Part shown: in pieces, positions 23,825 through 32,859 of the stretch
Numbering within the stretch: position 1 is the stretch's first letter
Layout: each line of letters starts with the position of its first letter
Origin: Collybiopsis luxurians FD-317 M1
Taxonomy: Eukaryota > Basidiomycota > Agaricomycetes > Agaricales > Omphalotaceae
Assembly: GCA_000827265.1 (NCBI GenBank)
Contig: KN834749.1
Location: 423,500 to 487,499 of the forward strand
DNA length: 64,000 nucleotides
Direction of reading: 5' to 3'
The notes under the pieces: model-generated
What the model saw: only the letters and a program-made list of their open reading frames with translations
Told to the model about the DNA's origin: nothing
The model's database searches: none
Made by a program: the position numbers and the translations under genes

Positions 23825-24890
23825 ATGTTTTCATTACTATCGCTCAGCGGGCAATGTCGTTCAAGTAACTTGAGACACACACTTTCCAGCCGAAACTTTT
23901 CGCAAAGCTTCATCGTTTTGGCCCGTAAACAAGAGAAAAAAATCCGAACACCGAGCAAGAAAGCTTTAGCTGCAAAGGAAAAACGAAGGGCTGCGAAAGT
24001 TGCCTTAGCGCAAAGTAAAATGGAGCAACTTACTCTAACAGATGCGATATCTGCTCTACGTGTACGTCTCGTTTGCGACTTTTCTGTACCAACAAATTCA
24101 CAATGATTTCAGGCAGTCGAAGTCGCGTCGCCCAAGGCCATGTATGAACTGTACATCAAAACCGAGCTCGGAAATGGTGTGGCAGTCCCCAAGGGTCGTT
24201 TCAAGCTGCCTAAGGAAGCGAAGGCACGGCCGGAGGAGAAAGTTTTGGTATTTGCGGAGGGTAGACAAGCAGAAGAGGCCAAGAAGGCTGGGGCCCACAT
24301 TGTTGGCGGAATTGAGCTCATCGATGGCGTAAGTTTCCAGCACTCTCGAGGCTCCTCCTCTGAAAAATAATCTGCGAATCGCTTTTTAGATACTTAACAA
24401 CCGCATTCGAGCTACAACATACCTCTGCACGACTGCATTAATTCGCGCCATCACACCGCGTCTTGGTCGTTTCCTTGGCCAGCAAGGCCTGATGCCTTCG
24501 GAAAGACGGGGTACTGTCACGGATGACATTGCAGGATACCTCGAACGTATTCAGGGTACCAGCGAATGGAAGGCTGACAAGACCGGAAATATACACATGC
24601 CTATAGGTTCCGTCAGTGGTTTTTTTGCTCTGCTCATGATATGTGGCACTAGATGTTTAACAGATGCATTTTACCGTCGACGAGATTGCGAAAAATTTTA
24701 AACATTTCATGACTTCGGTAAAGACGGCAACTGGCAACATTCAAGACAATCGTCAAAAAGATGCTAAAAAGCCCGGTATGCATAGTGTTACTCTGCCTAA
24801 GAAAATCTTACTCACATTGGTGCAGTGGTCATTAGTGCGGTAAAACTGAGCTCGACTAGGGGTCCTGGTATTCGCATAACAGACTATTAA
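23825..24890 (+). CDS. MRPL1: Mitochondrial ribosomal protein uL1m, 283 aa
   Basis: Large-subunit L1-stalk protein of the mitochondrial ribosome. Five exons (introns 24062-24112, 24329-24389, 24612-24663, 24776-24825) sum to 852 nt. A presequence rich in Ser/Arg (MFSLLSLSGQCRSSNL) is followed by a basic segment, then the L1 fold: KAMYELYIKTELGNG, PKGRFKLPKE, VLVFAEGRQAEEAKKAGA, GRFLGQQGLMPSERRGTV (the L1 signature equivalent to LGPRGLMPNPK), MHFTVDEIAKNFK and the C-terminal KLSSTRGPGIRI. Start choice rests on the presequence; a frame open further upstream lacks targeting character. It converges on RSM22, with 92 bp between the two stops. Confidence 0.94.
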
Positions 24891-24982
24891 TTCTATTTTA
24901 CATTTCAGAACTATAAAATGTTCCAATGATACAGTCGAGTAGGGAGTGAATACTATATAACGATACGTCCAAAACATCCATT

Positions 24983-27209
24983 CTAACCTTTGTAATCTAA
25001 TGCTCGACCTCCTTGAATCACTCTATCCCTTTTTGATTTTTTCCTGGTCTCTTTTAAGGCCTCTGAGAGGCCCTCGTAACTCACTGGAACCTTCTCTTTA
25101 CCAGCCCGACGCTTGCCGATGTCGTACCCCCTAACCGCCGTAGTACCACCCTGTCGCTTAGCTCGGCGAGGTTGGTAACGTTCTTGAGGTTTGTTCTTGG
25201 GTTCATGAGGAAATATATCGCCCCAACTTGACTTACGAGCATCGTGATACGGCTGTTTTCCTTGAGATTTGGGTATAGTCAGACGCATTATTTTTCCTGT
25301 GGTTATCAATTCAGTTGGAGTACTTACTACCACACTACAAACTTACCTTCAGGTGTGCAAGCATCCAGTATGATGTGTCCGCTCTTCTTCAAAGGAGTGA
25401 AGACGAGGCGCGGCCAGCTGTAAGCTTCCTGTCGTAACTCCGCCTGCAACTTATCATCGAAAGGTATGTGAAGTGGATTAGAATCGGAAGTAGAAGGGAT
25501 GACATCTTCAACGACAGACGCCTCTGCTAACAATTCATCCACATTATCTTCTGTGTGGAGACCCAGTTCTTTTGTGACTGTTTGGGATTCTGACCTCTTG
25601 TCAAGCTCCCTTTTACCTACCACTCCAATGCGGCCCAGTTTACGATTTGGGCGAGCAGGTCGTTGCCCGCGTTGAATCACAATATAAGAGTAACCGGTAT
25701 CTTCGTGTCCCACGGTCGAATGTTTCGTCAAGCGTATGAATGAAGGTCGCTGTAAACGCTGAGAGAAGCCGCAGACCAGTCGAGTGGAACCGGGGTGATG
25801 CAAGGGACATTCACCATCGTGAGGACACTAACAACGCGTCGGAAGCATGAATTCAGAAAACGAAGAAAACTGACCGGAGCTACGACGTGAGACCCTCGGA
25901 TGGGCCACTGTGTGGAAGGGTCCTCAATTTCCTTCCTGCCCATTTTGAGGAGAAGTTCCCGGGCCTCCGCAATGTTTTCAAAGCCGCTTGGGGTGTTGTG
26001 ATCAATCAAAATCTATTATCGGTGAATAAATTATCTGATTAATTTTGTTCATGCACTTACAACAGTATGGGCTCCACTATCCCACATTTCCTTTACGAGG
26101 GATTTTCGAGCGAGGTTAGTCGGCTGAGAGGAAAGATTGAAGGCCGATAACGCGACGGTATCCCGACCGAGTTCCCGCGTCATTCTATTATTTTCATGAA
26201 ACGCCTTTTGCCAGAGTACCGTCAGGTTGTCATTTTTGATATCTGAAATTTACCAAATTGCTTAGAACACACGGCACTTATTTGTAAAGTGAATGAAAGC
26301 TACTGACTGCGAAGTAGTCTTTTGCCAATAGAAGCGAGCCCTTCTCGTTTTTCGATACCGATATAGGTCTGCAGAGATGAACCAGCAATCTCTAATCCTT
26401 CCACGTCCTTTGAAGCCTCGTGGTTTCTCTGGAAGGTATGAGCGGACGCCCTGCGTAATGATATTAGCTCAACATGAGAAGTCCACGAGAAAGGTCAATT
26501 AACCAAAGACCGCTCCCTGTTCCTGCTCCCCAATCGATGACCTTCGAAACTGTCCATTCCGGTCCGAGACGGTGCTTAACATGGGTTAACACCGCAAGAG
26601 TAGCAGAATAATGAGCCGGCAGCGCGATGGAAGCAAAAGCAGTTCCGTCGCGCTCTGAATGCCGAGAGGCTTGTTTCCGTGAACGATACCTTGTGTCATA
26701 GACGGTACCCCATTCTGCATTTTCATTATCAATGCCATCTGCTTGGAATAGCCGTTTTGCGTCGTTATGGAGGACAGACTTGTCCGACTCTGACAATGTC
26801 AGTCGAGAGGTACCATATCATTGCAGTAATTCTACCTACCGGATATCAAAAGATTGATTGAATTTTGCATTTCCAAGGGGAGCACTACAGCCCCAATCCT
26901 ATGGCTCCCAAAGATCGCAGCTGGAGATTTCCTATCTAAAAAATCCTCTTGTTCGGAATGTTCGGAATTCATAGCAACTATTGTGTTGTCTTCTATGAAC
27001 TCTGGAGGGATTACATCAAGTTCCCGATGAGAGGGGGCGGGTACCTTGTGACGGGTCAGGGATATGTCCACATCTCTGAGTAAAGCTTGAAGACTAGGGT
27101 CAAGATTCAGAGCCGGATTGACTTGACCAAAAGAGGGGAGAGTGGTAGTAAAGGTACGATGAGAACTTTGACGCAAAATTCGCCAATGAGCTCTAGCAAC
27201 AATAAACAT
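24983..27209 (-). CDS. RSM22: Rsm22/METTL17-like mitoribosome assembly methyltransferase fold protein
   Basis: Mitochondrial small-subunit assembly factor with a methyltransferase fold (yeast Rsm22, human METTL17). The N-terminus (MFIVARAHWRILRQ) fits a mitochondrial presequence. Family landmarks in order: ASIALPAHYSATLAVL near 26610, motif I KVIDWGAGTGSGLW near 26530, LARKSLVKEMWDSGAHT, ILIDHNTPSGFENI near 25970, the Cys-rich CPHDGECPLH spanning a junction near 25810-25870, LVCGFSQR, DTGYSYIV, and a basic C-terminal tail with WGDIFPHEPKNK. In the human homologue these cysteines belong to an Fe-S cluster site; that is family knowledge. At least five introns interrupt the gene. The start codon is 57 bp from the USP39 start on the other strand. 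Confidence 0.92.
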
Positions 27210-27266
27210 GAAAGTTAACCGGAAAGGTTGGTGGGAAATTTTTTTTTTCAAAAGAGGCGCCCAACC
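27210..27266. promoter_or_regulatory. 57-bp bidirectional start-to-start interval (RSM22 / SAD1)
   Basis: Only 57 bases separate the two divergent start codons, including a T-rich tract at about 27240-27249. Promoter elements for at least one gene must lie within transcribed or coding sequence of the other. The boundary assumes both ATG choices are right, which protein homology supports for both. Confidence 0.6.
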
Positions 27267-29177
27267 ATGTCTCGAACCCACGACGACGAGAATTTAGCAG
27301 ATTCGGAGCGACCCAACAAGAGAGTCAGAGTCAACTCTATTGATAAAGAAAGGCCAGAATCAGAACTCGTTATCGACGATGATGAAGAAGAAGTGGAAGA
27401 GGTCCCGGATACGAGAGAGGAGGTAAAGGCTTCTGACCTGTATCTAGACACCGTATGTTTCAATCAACTTTCTTTTCCTGCTTTAGTTCTTATCCGGAGT
27501 TTGAATCTCTCCTAGATTAATCGTGCGGTTCTTGATTTTGATTTTGAGAAAGTCTGCTCGGTCTCGACTTCGAACATTAACACCTATGGGTGTCTAGTCT
27601 GCGGTAAATACTTTCAAGGCCGTGGCCGCAAATCGTACGCATACTCCCATTCAATACACGATGATCATCATGTTTTCATCAATCTCGAGACGACGAAGGT
27701 CAGCTTCACAGTCTCTCTCGACTCACCGGGCTGACCAGAACTTAGGTCTATGTGTTACCTGATGGCTATCCGGTCTCAGATCCTTCTCTGACAGACATTG
27801 CTTTCGTGCTTTCACCGTCCTTTGATAAATCGTATACTTCTGCCATCTCCTCTCCATCATATTCCACCAAAGTTTCTTACGACCTGACGGCCAAACCATA
27901 TTTGCCGGGTTATGTTGGCCTCAATAACATTAAACGGAATGACCACATGAATGTCGTCATTCATGCACTTCTTCATGTTCCTCCGCTGCGAGATTATCTC
28001 CTACTGTCAAACTTTCATGATAAAGAGCCCGAGCTCCTCAAACGCTTCGCAGGGCTAGCGAAGAAGATATGGAATCCTCGGTTATTCAAAAATCAGGTCA
28101 GTCCGCATGAGTTTCTGCAAGAAGTCAACAGAGCAAGTGCAGGAAAATTTCGTTTAGAAAAGCAGGGAGATCCGGTCGAGTTTTTGGGTTGGCTGTTGAA
28201 TCACCTGCATAAGGACATGGGGGGCTCGAAAAGGAAGAACTCGAGTGCGACAGATTCGGTTCAAATTTTTGCCTGTTACTTAATTTTACCGCAGGCATTA
28301 TCTTTTCCACTTTCCAAGGCGAATTGCGGGTTGAAACGCAACAAGTAGTCGTGCGTCCAGACGCGGGAGGTAACGAAAAACCCCGCTTCGATATTGCTCG
28401 AGGTAAAAATTGACTTCCCTTCGCTCGCCTGTTACTCCTCACTGTGACTTCAGATATCAAGTCCGTTGTATCACCATTCTTATTTTTAGCGGTGGATTTA
28501 CCTCCACCGCCTCTTTTCCAAGACTCGGTTGAGAAAAATATCATTCCTCAAGTCAGTATTCAGTCCGTATTATCCAAGTATGACGGAAAGACAACTCAGG
28601 TAATTATTCATCAGCGCGCTATCGGCGACTCACTTACGCTTTGGCCTCAGGAATCTGCCGGGCAACTACGACGATACAAATGTCAACGTCTTCCTCCTTA
28701 CATTATATCACACTTTAAGCGCTTCACCAAAAATGTTTTCGTGGAGGAGAAAAATCCCACCATCGTCACTTTTCCGCTGCATGGACTAGATTTTGGAGAT
28801 TGTACGTACTTTCGTTCCGTGTTGAAATCGACTCTCACCTCCCGCCCGACAGACGTCGATGATACCGCATCCAAGTTGCACATGTACGATCTGATTGCCA
28901 ATGTAACACACGAATCTGTGGCGGGTACTACTCGCGACAAAGAAAATACTGTGTGGAAAGTGCATTTACGAACAGGAGGAGGGGAATATGAGAAATGGTA
29001 TACCATCCAAGACTTGATTGTCGAAGAAACACGAAAAGAAATGATTTTCCTGGGAGAGAGTGTTTTGCAGGTAAGCCAACTCCATTATCATGCACTTCAA
29101 TTTTGCGAGACTCTTCCTAGATCTGGGAAAGGAGACCCGAGTCTAAAGTACATTTTAATATGGTTGTAGATAAATAA
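27267..29177 (+). CDS. SAD1: Spliceosomal ubiquitin-hydrolase-like protein Sad1/USP39, 515 aa
   Basis: Component needed to keep the U4/U6.U5 tri-snRNP assembled. It has a ubiquitin-protease fold without protease activity. Eight exons sum to 1548 nt, with introns at 27453-27515, 27699-27745, 28245-28294, 28403-28453, 28600-28650, 28802-28852 and 29071-29120. An acidic N-terminus (DDDEEEVEEV) is followed by a UBP-type zinc finger (NTYGCLVCGKYFQGRG, HVFINL) and then the USP fold from GLNNIKRNDHMNVVIHALLHVPPLR. The catalytic Cys expected in an active USP is absent there (ND-HMN), as in USP39. RRYKCQRLPPYIISHFKRF and YDLIANVTHES match the rest of the fold, and the C-terminal box ends IWERRPES. Confidence 0.96.
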
Positions 29178-29275
29178 GTTGATTTTTTTTCTAGCGGGTC
29201 GCGATACGAACTAATAGAATACGACTCAAAAATAAAGAATCGAATTCCACGTAAGATCTCGATCGTCTGGAGTGG

Positions 29276-29587
29276 CTATTCCTTTTTTTCATTGGCTTGA
29301 GATTGGTATATCGCTGTGTCGTCGGGTTTTGCGACGGGCTTTTCCACCTTGGCATGATTATGTTTTATCCTTGCCGAAGTCAGAATAGACGCCCAGACGG
29401 ATTAAAATTATTTCCTGAGAAACTCACGACGTTGAACGAGCATCGTTGTAAAAAGGCTTGAAGGCATAGACACTGCTTGCAACCCCTGCGAGTAAATACA
29501 TCAATCACTACCCGCAGTAAGTCTTATGTCCGTGACATTACCAACTATACCCGCAACCACATAAGGCCCAAGACGACGACTTCGCAT
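29276..29587 (-). CDS. 62-aa predicted single-pass membrane microprotein
   Basis: Not a family I can name. Three exons (29551-29587, 29428-29485, 29276-29369) sum to 189 nt and read MRSRRLGPYVVAG, then VASSVYAFKPFY, then an Asn/Lys/Asp-rich hydrophilic tail ending QANEKKE. The hydrophobic stretch at about residues 7-25, behind an Arg cluster, suggests an N-terminal membrane anchor of the kind seen in small mitochondrial inner-membrane assembly proteins. That placement is inference. Introns of 65 and 58 bp have GT donors; the second uses a GCAAG acceptor preceded by a CTGAC branch sequence. The stop lies 98 bp from the USP39 stop on the opposite strand. No single uninterrupted frame shows the gene, so transcript evidence would settle it. 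Confidence 0.55.
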
Positions 29588-29819
29588 GGATGTTGATGGT
29601 CAACTACAGAGCTACTTCGGCTTACGGCAATTCAAACTTCGTTGATTTCGGATTGAAACTCCGCGATACTGCCGCGTTTAAGTCTAGATCTGATTAAACA
29701 GATCCCCGGTTTCACTCGAATAATGGGTGTATTTTCATGGTTTGTTTTACATACAACGCAAAAATCTGTGAATAGCCAAATCCGATGGTTTCTTGCTTTT
29801 TTTACAAAACAGAATTCTG

Positions 29820-30277
29820 TCAAATCAGAGGTACGCCGAGAGCCTGCAAAGCAGACATTGAGCGCGATTGATTTCCAGTCTCTCAAATATTAACATCGAC
29901 ATACCTGAAGAGCCTGTTTGGAAGCCAAGTTTTTAGCCTCAGCTTTTGTTGACGCGCTTCCGGCGCCCTTCTGTTCGCCGTTTACTGGGCTGAAATATCA
30001 GTAATTGTAAGGAAGGTGCCATATATGCGGCTCGCCTTTGCAGACCACAGTCCATACGGCTTGGTCGGACGCTCCTATGCTGGATTCTTGGAAAGTGAGA
30101 GAACCCGGGCTTCTACCGCCGGTTTGAAAATCTGTCGCGAGTCTGCGGTGAGCTACCTCTTGATACAGACGTGAAACGAATACGCCACTCGCAATTATTA
30201 ATCTGAGTCGAGTATCCTTGGGAGAGAATGAGATACTGTCGCACTGGGTTAAATTGAAACTTACTTGTCTGGGACAT
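29820..30277 (-). CDS. Mini double-stranded-RNA-binding-domain protein, copy A, 78 aa
   Basis: Single-dsRBD protein with almost nothing outside the domain. Five exons (30265-30277, 30193-30216, 30036-30131, 29905-29984, 29820-29843) total 237 nt. Domain landmarks: helix 1 INNYFQ, strand region LTFQESS, AVWTVVCK, loop VNGEQKGAGSAS, helix 2 KAEAKNLASKQALQALG. The second Lys/Arg patch of helix 2 (KxxAK) needed for dsRNA backbone contact is present. Two of the four introns (30132-30192 and 29985-30035) need GC donors, so this copy may be poorly spliced or on the way to a pseudogene. Exon sizes and phases parallel copies B and C downstream in coordinate order. Binding to dsRNA is inferred from the domain; a role in RNA silencing, editing or antiviral defence is unproven. 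Confidence 0.7.
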
Positions 30278-31102
30278 TTAGATGAGGATGGTACTTGAAG
30301 CCCATGGAATGAGAGCCTTTTGTACCTCGCTATAAACATGACCAGGAATGGTTACATCCCACCGGTATCCAAGTCAAGGTCCTAAGATATCTCGAAAGAA
30401 TCAAGGCTTTCAGAAAGGTGCCCGATCGGAGCCACTCCGGGAACGAAACTTATCATTCGTACGCTGACCGAAATGATATCTACGACAAACTGAGCCGGGA
30501 AAGATGCGAGACAGAAATGAGGTGCCACAGCCCTTTTTAGCTCGACACGAAGTCCCTTAGCGTTCAAGAAGATAACTTTAGATAGGAAGGCTGAATGAAA
30601 ACTCTAAATTCTTGATGTCCAAAGCCTTGGAATAGACCGCGGAAGGTATCAAGAGACTGCGCAGGCTTGATAATCGGAGCCACACTAGGATACTAGAAAT
30701 TTGGTACGTATGCTCCCTCGATTTAGTTACTATATACGCCTCGTTTCTTGATTTCTTGCCGTGTTGGACGGATGTCAAGGAATTTTGAATGATTCAGCCT
30801 TTAGGTATATCGCGCTTCATCTCATCAGCGTTTGTTTGGAGATAACTCCAGTGACGCGACGGGGATAGGATTTGGGTCACAGGAGTACGTAGGAACATCC
30901 GACATGACAAAAACAGATTGCCTCGTACCAGTTGTTTGGACAATTGAGAGCATGCGGCGGCCCAGAGCAAACTCGTATTCTTGTGATAACCAAAGCCATA
31001 TAATTGTGTAGGGCATTAAATTACTCCCAAGAATGAGAGCATACTACTAAGTGAACGGTAAAATTCGCGAGCTTTGGAAAGAAAGACAGCCAGTGCTCTT
31101 GA
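30278..31102. other. Spacer with degenerate minus-strand coding-like fragments
   Basis: Between dsRBD copies A and B. Minus-strand open stretches at about 30382-30590 (ending PGVAPIGHLSESLDSF) and 30640-30780 (containing PSVAPIIKPAQSLDTF after a possible splice) share a weak V-A-P-I-x-x-x-x-x-S-L-D-[ST]-F pattern, as if from a duplicated, decayed gene. Neither has an in-frame ATG or a complete splice structure. I see no confident gene. Confidence 0.3.
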
Positions 31103-31508
31103 TTACGGCCACTTTTCATCAATCAGGACCCGTAAGGCTTGATTGGCAGCTATGTCTCTGGCGGCTTGCTTTTGTCCCCCAGTCCCCCTTCCTTTCTCCT
31201 GCCCATTAACTAAGCCTGGTTTCAGACTAGGAAAAAAAGTAATTCAGGAGAAGAATTCTTACTTTTACATACGCAGGTCCACTGAGGAGCATGGCGTGGT
31301 CCAGAAAAAGATTCTAGCCAACTTAAGGCATGGAGACGATTTTTTGCTTGCAGGACTAGATTGAGGGCAAGAGATTAGTACAGGCGGCGGGCAATCGTAT
31401 AAAGAAAGGGGAGGGACTACCTACAGTTGTTGAGAGCGAACGACCCGTCTGAAATCCGTTAATATACACACTAAAACCGGACGAGTAGAAGCGCGCACCC
31501 TTTTGCAT
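31103..31508 (-). CDS. Mini double-stranded-RNA-binding-domain protein, copy B, 77 aa
   Basis: Best-preserved member of the array. Four exons (31499-31508, 31425-31448, 31263-31355, 31103-31209) total 234 nt, with introns of 50, 69 and 53 bp all starting GT and ending AG; intron 2 shows a TACTAAT branch sequence. Exon 1 is 10 nt (MQK plus one base). The domain reads LNNFLQAKNRL, LSWLESFSGPRHAPQWTC, VCKINGQEKGRGTGG, KQAARDIAANQALRVL, covering helix 1, the GPxHAP loop that enters the minor groove, the conserved Trp, the NGxxKGxGxG loop and basic helix 2. No other domain fits. Such solitary dsRBDs could sequester dsRNA or act as adaptors; the function is not known from sequence. Confidence 0.82.
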
Positions 31509-32529
31509 TTAAAACTTGCTTTGACTTTTTTTTTTTTTCTCGAGACTCTCCATCCTTTATAACCTAGCAATGACTCCGAGACCACAGAATGAAAACCTTG
31601 CAGCCAGGACGAACCTTCTTGAAGCTGTTCATACGAAAGGCGATCGGTTTCATTCATAGTTGGTTATTGGCACCGTTCATTGTAGGGGCTCTTTCTAAGG
31701 CCAACGGAGAAACAACATTGAGCCGATTGAACAGACACAAGGCACTGTGAGAAGCGAGTTGTGATAGAAGGTTGCTCGCGACGATACATGTACCACCAGT
31801 AGGACGTCGTAGATGGAATAGGAAAAAAACACATATCGATGAGCTGCCATCAATTATCCTGACTGTATCCTCGAGCCATAGAAGGGATCTCAAGCGTGGT
31901 TTTAAATGACGCGTTCGCCTCGAGCTTCTTTCTCCTCTTTTTTTTTGTAGAAAGAAGACAGTCTGATCAATGTTTTTGTTCTATATTAAACTGTAAGCAA
32001 AGCAAGTGTAGAGGGAAATTCACTCCATCGCTTGGTTCTCGGTTTGGCTGTGGATCTGTTCTGAACAATAAACGAAATTAAACCGGAACAAAATTTTAAT
32101 TTCCAAAGATGGATCCTGCTTCGCAAGAAAAAAGGCGGACAAGAAAGTTCATCCGGTCTTTGAAGGACAGGTCCAGTAGGAACGCAGGGCCTGCAAGTGA
32201 ACCACACGAGAGAGAAAGAATCACAACGGCCAACCTGCAAACAATGATGTCGGCCGACGCGTGCAAAAAGCGTGATGTTGATATCAATATAATCCCTGAC
32301 GATCTTCAGTATGTAGTCAAGTTGTGAAGACAACACATAAAGGTGTAAGTAGACATCGAATTATGCGTTCTAATTTGGCTTGTAAATATCATACTATTAC
32401 GATCTGAATAAACATGGCGAGAATAGAAAGCAGATAACAAGAGGAATCCTTCTAAAAATCTAGTGTTGTCTATGCAGCATATAGTCAAGGAAAATTGCAT
32501 GGAGAGGCGGCGATTAAATTCTGAAGGCA
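31509..32529. other. Spacer between dsRBD copies B and C, one short plus ORF
   Basis: About 1 kb. A plus-strand frame at 32109-32327 (72 codons, MDPASQEKRRTRKF start, rich in charged residues) looks protein-like but matches nothing I know and is overlapped by an open minus frame. A T/A homopolymer at about 31528-31540 lies just upstream of copy B. No further dsRBD motif is visible. Confidence 0.3.
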
Positions 32530-32859
32530 CTATCCAGACCCCGGCACCGAGGTCAATGCTTGCCTGGCTGCATTTTCCCTGGCCTCATCTTTCCTTCCTC
32601 CCTGGCCTCGGCCCCAAAGTTGGCCGTTCACTTAAAAGATATTCAGGTCTCTAGCAATAATGAAGAAATATATCTTACGAACCATATACTTTACTAGTCC
32701 AAACGGGCGCATGCTGAGTGCCGGCAAATTGATCTTCGTATACGACGGTCTTCCCGGTCTGAGCTGCCCAGTTATTCAGTCTTGTACGAGGGTCTGAGCA
32801 TTTCTCAGAATCAGGTAGTTAAAGCTGAACAGATTAAAAGGGCACTAACGGTCGGACAT
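32530..32859 (-). CDS. Mini double-stranded-RNA-binding-domain protein, copy C, 73 aa
   Basis: Third member. Three exons (32850-32859, 32683-32793, 32530-32630) total 222 nt, with introns of 56 and 52 bp. The 10-nt first exon encodes MSD plus one base, as in copy B. Next come RTRLNNWAAQTG, VVYEDQFAGTQHAPVWTSK, VYVNGQLWGRGQGG and RKDEARENAARQALTSV. The HAPxW minor-groove loop is intact. Helix 2 has RKDEAREN where the canonical KKxAK would be, a weakened basic patch. Compared with A and B it lacks the intron after LNN, so that intron was lost here or gained in the others. Sequence divergence among copies is high despite conserved structure, which suggests old duplication or fast evolution. Confidence 0.8.
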
